Of a stretch of DNA of 5,889 nt, positions 1 through 5,055 are shown in pieces. The notes below the pieces were generated by a model. It was not told where the DNA came from. It ran no database searches and saw only the letters and a program-made list of their open reading frames with translations. The translations under genes were made by a program, and so were the position numbers. Position 1 is the first letter of the stretch, and every line of letters begins with the position of its first letter. The stretch comes from Sulfitobacter sp. (GTDB taxonomy: Bacteria > Pseudomonadota > Alphaproteobacteria > Rhodobacterales > Rhodobacteraceae), in the NCBI GenBank assembly GCA_024636395.1, contig JAGXHD010000092.1:1-5889 (forward strand), written 5' to 3'.

Positions 1-1256
1 GCGTTACATTGCGCACTGACGGTGGCCTGCGTACGGGCCGCGATATCGTGATCGCCGCGATGCTGGGGGCTGAGGAATACGGCATTGGTACGGCGGCGCT
101 GATCGCGATGGGCTGTATCATGGTGCGCCAGTGCCAGAGCAACACCTGCCCCGTGGGTGTGTGTACGCAGGATGAAGATCTGCGCGCGAAGTTCACCGGC
201 AACGCGGATAAGGTGGTCAACCTGATCACTTTCTATGCGACCGAGGTGCGCGAGATACTGGCGAGCATCGGTGCACGCAGCCTTGACGAAGTGATCGGGC
301 GGGCGGATCTGCTCGCGCAGGTGAGCCGCGGATCGGCGCATCTGGACGATCTGGATCTCAACCCACTGCTGATTTCCGTAGATGCGGAGATGCACACCAA
401 ATATGACCGCTCCAAGCCGCGCAATGCGGTGCCGGACACGCTCGACGCGCAGATCGTGGCCGATGCCGTGCGCTTCCTCGAGGACGGCGAGAAGATGCAG
501 CTGAGCTATGCGGTGCAAAACACGCACCGCTCCGTGGGGACGCGCACCTCGAGCCATATCGTCAAGCGGTTCGGGATGCGCAACGAGCTGCAACCCAACC
601 ATCTGACGGTGAACCTCACTGGATCGGCAGGCCAATCGCTGGGGGCATTCGCAGCGCCCGGTCTGAAACTGGTCGTCGCGGGGGACGCCAACGATTACGT
701 GGGCAAGGGCCTTTCCGGTGGTACCATTGTAGTGCGGCCACAAATGAGCAGCACGATTGTGGCGTCACAGAACACAATCATCGGCAATACGGTGCTGTAT
801 GGTGCTACGGATGGCTACCTGTTTGCGGCGGGCCGCGCAGGTGAGCGGTTTGCCGTGCGCAACTCCGGCGCGCAGGTCGTGATCGAAGGCTGCGGCTCCA
901 ACGGGTGTGAATACATGACCGGCGGTGTGGCTGTCATCCTTGGCGAGATCGGTGCCAATTTCGGCGCGGGCATGACCGGCGGGATGGCCTATCTCTATGA
1001 TCCCGACGGCAAGGCAAGCGACATGATGAACCATGAAACACTGGTGTATTGTGCGGTGAGCCATGACCATTGGGAGGGTCAACTCAAAGGCCTGATTGAG
1101 CGCCATGCGCTGGAGACCGAAAGCCGCAAGGCGCTTGATATTCTCCAGCACTGGGAGCTGGAGAAGGCCAATTTCATCCAGATCTGCCCCAAGGAAATGC
1201 TGAACCGGATCCCCGTACCATTGGGTACCGAGCCTCAGGCGGTTCCGGCGGAGTAA
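1..1256 (+). CDS. gltB: Glutamate synthase large (alpha) subunit, C-terminal part (5' end outside window)
   Basis: GltB makes glutamate from 2-oxoglutarate and glutamine-derived ammonia. It works in the cytoplasm with the small subunit GltD, which supplies electrons from NADPH. The first complete codon is Val at 3; about 418 residues are present of a family length near 1,500. Counting from that Val, the window opens at the end of the FMN-binding synthase domain (GGLRTGRD, about 7-14). The [3Fe-4S] cysteines follow as C-x5-C-x4-C at 38, 44 and 49 within a CPVGVCTQD stretch. From about 170 to 400 lies the Gly-rich right-handed beta-helix (GXGXG) domain, with repeats such as GKGLSGGT, GATDGYLFAAGRAGERF, GCGSNGCEYMTGG and GAGMTGG. 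The C-terminus (CPKEML, then a short Pro-rich tail) and the TAA stop look normal, with no frameshift. The amidotransferase domain and most of the synthase domain lie to the left. gltD is not in the window. Confidence 0.97.
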   Translation, partial: VTLRTDGGLRTGRDIVIAAMLGAEEYGIGTAALIAMGCIMVRQCQSNTCPVGVCTQDEDLRAKFTGNADKVVNLITFYATEVREILASIGARSLDEVIGRADLLAQVSRGSAHLDDLDLNPLLISVDAEMHTKYDRSKPRNAVPDTLDAQIVADAVRFLEDGEKMQLSYAVQNTHRSVGTRTSSHIVKRFGMRNELQPNHLTVNLTGSAGQSLGAFAAPGLKLVVAGDANDYVGKGLSGGTIVVRPQMSSTIVASQNTIIGNTVLYGATDGYLFAAGRAGERFAVRNSGAQVVIEGCGSNGCEYMTGGVAVILGEIGANFGAGMTGGMAYLYDPDGKASDMMNHETLVYCAVSHDHWEGQLKGLIERHALETESRKALDILQHWELEKANFIQICPKEMLNRIPVPLGTEPQAVPAE

Positions 1257-1268
1257 CACCGCAAGCGA

Positions 1269-1307
1269 TTGTGTCAGCGAGGGAAACAATCTTTTTCGCT
1301 GACACAA
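1269..1307. repeat. Perfect 12-bp inverted repeat downstream of gltB
   Basis: The left arm TTGTGTCAGCGA (1269-1280) is exactly complementary to the right arm TCGCTGACACAA (1296-1307), with a 15-base loop. The left arm begins 12 bases after the gltB stop. The position suits a transcript-end or mRNA-stabilising hairpin for gltB. No T-run follows the right arm on the + strand, and none is present in the equivalent place on the - strand, so it is not a textbook intrinsic terminator. A DNA operator for the following gene is the alternative. Confidence 0.6.
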
Positions 1308-1340
1308 AATGACCCTTATTCGAAATGCGATGAGGCACAT

Positions 1341-1356
1341 TTAAGTCTAATTTTAC
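1341..1356 (+). promoter_or_regulatory. Candidate CtrA-like box upstream of the Hint gene
   Basis: The sequence TTAA-GTCTAAT-TTTAC differs at one base from the alphaproteobacterial CtrA consensus TTAA-N7-TTAAC. It lies 38 bases before the start codon at 1395, in a locally AT-rich part of the gap. A -10-like TCTAAT (1346-1351) overlaps it, but I see no good -35. AT-rich gaps give such matches by chance, so this is only a candidate. Confidence 0.25.
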
Positions 1357-1381
1357 ACGCATCCTGTGCTGAGTGACAGTT

Positions 1382-1386
1382 AAGGG
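1382..1386 (+). promoter_or_regulatory. Ribosome binding site that sets the Hint gene start
   Basis: AAGGG ends 8 bases before the ATG at 1395, which is normal spacing. A GTG in the same frame at 1386 shares its first base with this site, so it would have no usable site of its own. This favours ATG 1395. The site is also part of TAAGGGT (1381-1387), the exact complement of ACCCTTA at 1312-1318. Confidence 0.6.
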
Positions 1387-1394
1387 TGCGCGTT

Positions 1395-2309
1395 ATGCCG
1401 ACGACATACAAAGACCAGTTTATCCGGATTGACCCGGGCAACCGTCCTCCAACGGGTACGCCGCTCACGGTTGAACGAGGAACATTTGTCGATTTTAATG
1501 ACAACGGTCAGCTGAATTCCGGGCCCTGCGATACTTTCAACGGGATCGCGATCACGGCCGTTTGGCGCAACGATAGCATCACGATCAACGTCCCGGGCGT
1601 GGGCAATATCCGCTATACGGGGACGACCTTCTATTTGGCCAGCGGTGCGCCGGTGTTTACGCCCAACGACGGCCAGGTCCTGCAAAACGGTACATTCCGG
1701 GGCAGCACGTTCGTCAACACAAGCACCAACATGCCGGTGGGCACCTTCGGGCCTACATGTTTTACCCGCGGGGCGCTGATCGATGTTCCGGGTGGCACCT
1801 GTGCTGTCGAGGAGATCGCCGTGGGCGATCTGGTCGACACGCTGGATCATGGCGCACAGCCTGTCCGGCTCGTGCTGCGTCAGAGCGTTCGGGCGCTGGG
1901 CAGTTTTGCACCGGTCAGCTTTGCTGCGGGAAGCATCGGAAACACGCGCGCCTTCATGGTCTCGCCGGAGCACCGGATGCTGATCAGTGATTGGCGTGCT
2001 CAGCTTTTTGCGGGCTGCGACGATCTGCTGGTTGCCGCCAAGCATCTGGTGAACGGGAATACTGTTAGGATCGTCGAGGGGGGCGTGGTGGAGTATCTGC
2101 ATCTCGTGTTCGACACCCACGAGATCGTTTTCGCTGATGGCTGCCCGTCCGAGAGTTGCCTGCCGCAAAGTGCGCTGGGGATGCAAGACACTGCGGACCG
2201 TGAAGAACTGATGGCGCTTTTTCCCGAGCTGGCAGATCTTGCGGGCAGTACCCTGAGTGCGCGCCGGATTGCGGCCCAGCGTGAAGCGCTGTGCCTGCGG
2301 GCTGCTTGA
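1395..2309 (+). CDS. Hint-domain (hedgehog/intein-like self-processing) protein of unknown role
   Basis: The 304-residue protein has two halves. Residues 1 to about 120 are Gly/Thr/Asn-rich, look beta-stranded and contain an acidic DFNDNGQL stretch (about 32-39) resembling Ca-binding loops. A Hint module of the type found in many Rhodobacteraceae proteins starts at Cys122 (GPTCFTRGALIDVP). It continues with VEEIAVGDLVDTLDHGAQPV, then VSPEHRMLI, with Ser190 and His193 in the place of the hedgehog T-x-x-H motif. Next come an AKHLV stretch and HLVFDTHEIVFADGCPSES. Known Hint domains use the first Cys for an N-S acyl shift that cleaves the preceding peptide bond, so cleavage between Thr121 and Cys122 is possible. 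There is no intein-type C-terminal HN plus nucleophile and no second extein, so splicing is not expected. I see no signal peptide or membrane segment; location and partner are unknown. The gene stands alone, 138 bases after gltB and 157 before mtgA. The Hint assignment is firm; the cellular role is not known to me. Confidence 0.88.
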   Translation: MPTTYKDQFIRIDPGNRPPTGTPLTVERGTFVDFNDNGQLNSGPCDTFNGIAITAVWRNDSITINVPGVGNIRYTGTTFYLASGAPVFTPNDGQVLQNGTFRGSTFVNTSTNMPVGTFGPTCFTRGALIDVPGGTCAVEEIAVGDLVDTLDHGAQPVRLVLRQSVRALGSFAPVSFAAGSIGNTRAFMVSPEHRMLISDWRAQLFAGCDDLLVAAKHLVNGNTVRIVEGGVVEYLHLVFDTHEIVFADGCPSESCLPQSALGMQDTADREELMALFPELADLAGSTLSARRIAAQREALCLRAA

Positions 2310-2378
2310 CCCATTTTTGTTTGCGCTTTAGTGACTTGTGCTGCCCGACAGCTCGAGCGGCTTTGCCTCAGTGCGGAG

Positions 2379-2396
2379 CGTACCATTGAGGGTACG
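2379..2396. repeat. Small perfect hairpin between the Hint gene and mtgA
   Basis: CGTACC (2379-2384) pairs perfectly with GGTACG (2391-2396) around a 6-base loop, ATTGAG. A T5 run occurs at about 2408-2412, too far from the stem for a standard intrinsic terminator. A T-rich stretch directly after the Hint stop (about 2313-2321) has only a weak 3-bp GGG/CCC stem before it. The Hint transcript end is therefore not clearly marked. Confidence 0.4.
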
Positions 2397-2431
2397 GGGC
2401 GTAGCGATTTTTACCCGCGGATTGAGGATCG

Positions 2432-2460
2432 TTCACAACTGCATCGCGCGCCTTTATAGC
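2432..2460 (+). promoter_or_regulatory. Candidate sigma-70-type promoter for mtgA
   Basis: TTCACA (2432-2437; 5 of 6 matches to TTGACA) and TATAGC (2455-2460; 4 of 6 to TATAAT) are separated by 17 bases, the ideal spacing. Transcription would begin about 6-8 bases after the -10, at or within a base or two of the mtgA ATG at 2467, giving a leaderless or nearly leaderless mRNA. Confidence 0.4.
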
Positions 2461-2466
2461 TGAGAC

Positions 2467-3189
2467 ATGGCAAAACGAAGCACCACATCCAAAACCAAGG
2501 CGGCAAGCACGGGCCCGTCGTGGCGCCGCCGCATCCGCCAGTTTGTCTGGCGGACAGTGGCGGTTGCGTTTCTGGTGCTGGTGGGCGCGGTGCTTCTGGG
2601 GCGTATCATGAACCCTCCTACGACTGCATATATGCTCGGTGAATCGCGCCGTTTGGGCGGTGTCGATCAGGCATGGGTGCCAATGGATATGATTGCGCCG
2701 GTGATGGCGCGGTCTGTCGTGGCGGCGGAGGATGCCAATTTTTGCGAGCACTGGGGATTTGACGTGGTTGCGATCCGCCTGGCGATTGCCGAAGGCTCCA
2801 ATCGAGGCGCCTCGACGCTGAGCCAGCAGACGGTGAAGAACGTCTATCTCTGGCACGGGCGGACTTGGGTGCGCAAGGCCCTGGAGGCCGGGATTACACC
2901 GCTGATGGAGGCGCTGTGGACCAAACGGCGGATCCTCGAGGTCTATCTGAACGTCGCGGAATTCGACGAGGGGGTGTTCGGCGTGAAAGCTGCAGCACAG
3001 CATTATTTCGGCGTGGCGCCCGACGCGCTGAGCGCGCAGCAGGCGGCACAGTTGGCAGCAGTGTTGCCCTCGCCCAAATCACGCAGTGCATCGCGCCCCA
3101 CGGCTTTCTTGAAAAAGCGTGCGGCGCAAATCCGCTCTGGCGCGGCGACGATAGAGGCTGACGGGCGCAGCGATTGTTTCGAGAGTTGA
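2467..3189 (+). CDS. mtgA: Monofunctional biosynthetic peptidoglycan glycosyltransferase
   Basis: MtgA polymerises lipid II into glycan strands at the outer face of the inner membrane, without a transpeptidase domain. The 240 residues match the usual family length. A basic N-terminus is followed by one membrane anchor (about 27-48), then the GT51 domain. Its motifs appear in order: AEDANFCEHWGFD with catalytic Glu88; RGASTLSQQTVKNVYLW (113-129); RKALE (136-140); KRRILEVYLNVAEF with the second conserved Glu158; FGVKAAAQHYFG (171-182); and AAQLAAVLPSP near 193-203. All key residues seem present. The ATG at 2467 is forced, because an in-frame TGA sits at 2461-2463 and the next part of the frame is already needed for the anchor. 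No properly spaced ribosome binding site precedes it; only GAGA, one base from the ATG. It is 53 bases upstream of the fzlA-like gene and may share a transcript with it. Confidence 0.95.
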   Translation: MAKRSTTSKTKAASTGPSWRRRIRQFVWRTVAVAFLVLVGAVLLGRIMNPPTTAYMLGESRRLGGVDQAWVPMDMIAPVMARSVVAAEDANFCEHWGFDVVAIRLAIAEGSNRGASTLSQQTVKNVYLWHGRTWVRKALEAGITPLMEALWTKRRILEVYLNVAEFDEGVFGVKAAAQHYFGVAPDALSAQQAAQLAAVLPSPKSRSASRPTAFLKKRAAQIRSGAATIEADGRSDCFES

Positions 3190-3242
3190 ATAATCGTGCG
3201 GCACAAGGCATTGAGGGATGAACCCCAAGTTACGGATTAATC

Positions 3243-3908
3243 ATGGCTCGCCTGTTCCACGTCCCTCTGTCGCCTTATTGCCGTAAGGTCCGGCTGAGCC
3301 TTGCGGAAAAGAAGATCGAGGTTGAGCTGGTCGAGGAGCGCTATTGGGAGCAGGATCCCGATTTCATGCGGCGCAATCCGGCGGGCAAGGTGCCGGTCCT
3401 GCGGCTCGACGGGATCATGATGGCGGAAAGTGCGGCGATTTGCGAATACATCGAAGAGACGCGGCCGGAACCGTCCCTGCTGCCTTCGGATCCGGTGCAA
3501 AAGCTTGAAGTGCGCAGGCTGGTGACATGGTTCGACGACAAGTTCCACCACGAGGTGACCAGCAAGCTGCTCTATGAGCGGGTCAACAAGAAGATGATGA
3601 AAGCGGGCTATCCCGACAGCAAGAACGTGAAGGCGGGCGCGCGGGCCATCAAGTTTCATCTCGGCTACATGACGTGGCTGCTGGACCAGCGGCGCTGGCT
3701 GGCTGGGGATGTGATGACGTTGGCTGATTTTGCGGCGGCGGCGCATCTGTCCTCGCTCGATTACATCTCCGACGTGGATTGGAACAGCTGTCCTGAGGTG
3801 AAGGACTGGTACGCGAAGATCAAATCGCGGCCCGCGTTCCGGTCGATCCTCGCGGATCAGGTGCCGGGGTTTACGCCGCCGAAACATTACAACAATCTGG
3901 ATTTCTGA
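3243..3908 (+). CDS. fzlA: GST-fold protein, probable FtsZ-binding cell-division regulator FzlA
   Basis: The 221 residues form an N-terminal thioredoxin-like domain (about 1-75) and an all-helical C-terminal domain (about 85-200), the GST plan. Visible landmarks are LSPYCRKVRL with Cys13, the NPAGKVPVL loop with cis-Pro51, AESAAICEYI (Glu62-Ser63, the usual glutathione gamma-Glu contact), and WLAGDVMTLADFAAAAHL with the N-cap Thr159/Asp162. The protein ends in a Pro/aromatic tail, GFTPPKHYNNLDF (209-221). As I recall the family, this tail is typical of FzlA, a GST homologue of alphaproteobacteria. Caulobacter FzlA binds FtsZ, curves its filaments and activates septal wall synthesis through FtsW/FtsI. 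The location beside the wall polymerase mtgA fits. GGA at 3234-3236, six bases before the ATG, is a modest ribosome binding site. A plain glutathione transferase is the alternative: the fold is certain, the FzlA name is inferred from the tail and context. Confidence 0.8.
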   Translation: MARLFHVPLSPYCRKVRLSLAEKKIEVELVEERYWEQDPDFMRRNPAGKVPVLRLDGIMMAESAAICEYIEETRPEPSLLPSDPVQKLEVRRLVTWFDDKFHHEVTSKLLYERVNKKMMKAGYPDSKNVKAGARAIKFHLGYMTWLLDQRRWLAGDVMTLADFAAAAHLSSLDYISDVDWNSCPEVKDWYAKIKSRPAFRSILADQVPGFTPPKHYNNLDF

Positions 3909-3912
3909 ACCG

Positions 3913-3929
3913 CGCAGGCTGTGCCTGCG
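3913..3929. repeat. Perfect 7-bp GC-rich hairpin just after the fzlA-like gene
   Basis: CGCAGGC (3913-3919) pairs perfectly with GCCTGCG (3923-3929) across a 3-base loop, starting 5 bases after the stop. No T-run follows. It could mark an RNA 3' end, slow RNase, or separate expression of queG from its upstream neighbour. The loop contains the alternative GTG start of queG at 3921, which argues against that start. Confidence 0.5.
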
Positions 3930-3944
3930 AGGAGTGCCGGATCG

Positions 3945-3961
3945 AGTTTTGGGGAAAAACT
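3945..3961 (+). promoter_or_regulatory. AT-rich hairpin at the queG start presenting GGGGA in its loop
   Basis: AGTTTT (3945-3950) pairs perfectly with AAAACT (3956-3961). The 5-base loop is GGGGA, a purine-rich Shine-Dalgarno-like sequence ending 10 bases before the ATG at 3966. A second site, AGGA at 3962-3965, touches the ATG and is too close to work well. The stem is weak (mostly A-T), so its formation in the cell is uncertain. Confidence 0.35.
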
Positions 3962-3965
3962 AGGA

Positions 3966-4988
3966 ATGAATCTGAAGCAGCGATTGGTGCATGAGGCTTT
4001 AGATGCTGGATTTGTGGCGTGCCGGGTGTGCAGGCCGGATGCCGTGCCAGAGGTGCCCGAGCGGTTGGGCGCTTTTCTGGCGGCGGACTATCACGGGCAG
4101 ATGGGATGGATGGAGGAGCGCGTAGCCTGGCGGGGCGATCCTGCGGCTTTGTGGCCGCAAGCACGCTCGGTCATCATGCTGGCGGAAAGCTATGCGCCGG
4201 AGCACGACCCTCTGGCGGTGCTGGAGCGGCCTGATCTGGGTGCGGTCTCGGTTTATGCGCAGGGGCGCGATTATCATGATGTGGTCAAGAAGCGGCTCAA
4301 GCGGCTGGCGCGCTGGCTGATTGCTGAAGTGCCCTGCGAGGTGAAGGTGTTTGTGGACACAGCTCCGGTGCCCGAGAAGGCGCTGGGGCAGGCGGCGGGC
4401 CTTGGATGGCAGGGAAAGCATACCAATCTTCTGAGCCGTGACTGGGGCAATTGGGCCTTTTTAGGGTCCGTGTTCACGACATTGGAGCTGGAGCCGGATG
4501 CGCCGGAGAGCGACCATTGCGGGAGCTGCACGGCCTGTCAGGACGTCTGTCCCACGCAGGCGTTCCCGGAGCCTTACCACCTCGATGCGCGGCGCTGCAT
4601 TTCGTATCTGACGATCGAGCATAAAGGGCCTGTGGCTGAGGAGCTTCGCGGCAAGCTGGGCAACAGGATTTACGGCTGTGATGACTGTCTGGCGGTATGT
4701 CCGTGGAACAAATTTGCCGTGGCGGCGAGCGATATGCGCTATCATGGAAGCGCGGGGGGCACTTTGGCGGAGCTGGTGGCTTTGGATGATACGGCGTTTC
4801 GGGCGCGGTTTTCAGGTTCCCCGATCAAGCGGATCGGTCGCGACCGTTTTGTGCGCAATGTGCTTTATGCAATTGGTAATTCGGGCGATGCGGCGCTGCG
4901 CGGAATGGCGCAGGTGCTGTGTGAAGATCCCGATGCGGCTGTGGCCGATGCAGCGCGCTGGGCGGTGGCGCGTTTGGCCGCTGCCTGA
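3966..4988 (+). CDS. queG: Epoxyqueuosine reductase, last step of queuosine tRNA synthesis
   Basis: QueG reduces epoxyqueuosine at the wobble base (position 34) of tRNAs with GUN anticodons to queuosine, using cobalamin and two [4Fe-4S] clusters in the cytoplasm. From the ATG at 3966 the protein has 340 residues. Family marks are YHGQMGWM near 42-49, GRDYHDVVKKRL (100-111), and VDTAPVPEKALGQAAGLGWQGK (130-151) with the likely catalytic acid Asp131. The ferredoxin-like cysteines are C185, C188, C191 and C195 (CGSCTACQDVCP), C211 in ARRCISYLTIEHKG, and C238, C241 and C245 (YGCDDCLAVCPWN). These eight are enough for two clusters. The C-terminus has the conserved SPIKRIGRDRFVRN segment and a HEAT-like end. 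The frame also runs up to a GTG at 3921. I chose ATG 3966 because the protein then starts as the family usually does, and because the GTG sits in a hairpin loop. Other queuosine genes are not in the window. Confidence 0.95.
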   Translation: MNLKQRLVHEALDAGFVACRVCRPDAVPEVPERLGAFLAADYHGQMGWMEERVAWRGDPAALWPQARSVIMLAESYAPEHDPLAVLERPDLGAVSVYAQGRDYHDVVKKRLKRLARWLIAEVPCEVKVFVDTAPVPEKALGQAAGLGWQGKHTNLLSRDWGNWAFLGSVFTTLELEPDAPESDHCGSCTACQDVCPTQAFPEPYHLDARRCISYLTIEHKGPVAEELRGKLGNRIYGCDDCLAVCPWNKFAVAASDMRYHGSAGGTLAELVALDDTAFRARFSGSPIKRIGRDRFVRNVLYAIGNSGDAALRGMAQVLCEDPDAAVADAARWAVARLAAA

Positions 4989-5055
4989 CGCTATTGGGGC
5001 TGGAAATGGCCGCTCGTTGCGGTAGGAAAAATCCAACAGTTTGAGGGAGAAACCT

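Noticed and set aside
765..1340. Long open frame on the - strand opposite the end of gltB (191 codons)
   Set aside because: It lies almost wholly antisense to well-conserved gltB sequence, shows no recognisable motif, and is the kind of shadow frame common in GC-rich DNA.
1386..1394. GTG start for the Hint gene, adding 3 residues
   Set aside because: It overlaps the AAGGG ribosome binding site that serves ATG 1395 at a spacing of 8.
1380..2186. 268-codon open frame on the - strand opposite the Hint gene
   Set aside because: The + strand frame has clear Hint motifs and a ribosome binding site. The antisense product is Arg/His/Ala-rich without a domain I recognise.
1395..2309. Hint gene as a true intein or part of a contact-dependent toxin
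   Set aside because: There is no C-terminal His-Asn plus nucleophile, no host protein split around it, no toxin domain after the Hint module and no immunity gene next door.
2368..3003. 211-codon open frame on the - strand opposite mtgA
   Set aside because: It mirrors the conserved GT51 coding sequence and has no motif of its own.
3218..3286. Short ORF (ATG 3218, TAA 3284-3286, 22 codons) overlapping the fzlA-like start in another frame, with AAGG at 3205-3208
   Set aside because: It could be a regulatory upstream ORF, but a 22-codon frame with a weak site is easily chance and nothing else supports it.
3237..3887. 216-codon open frame on the - strand opposite the fzlA-like gene
   Set aside because: Its composition is rich in Arg, His and Pro, as expected of a shadow of a GC-rich gene. 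The + strand frame is clearly a GST-fold protein.
3921..3965. Upstream GTG start for queG, adding 15 residues
   Set aside because: The GTG lies in the loop of a GC-rich hairpin with no spaced ribosome binding site, and the added residues do not resemble the usual QueG N-terminus.
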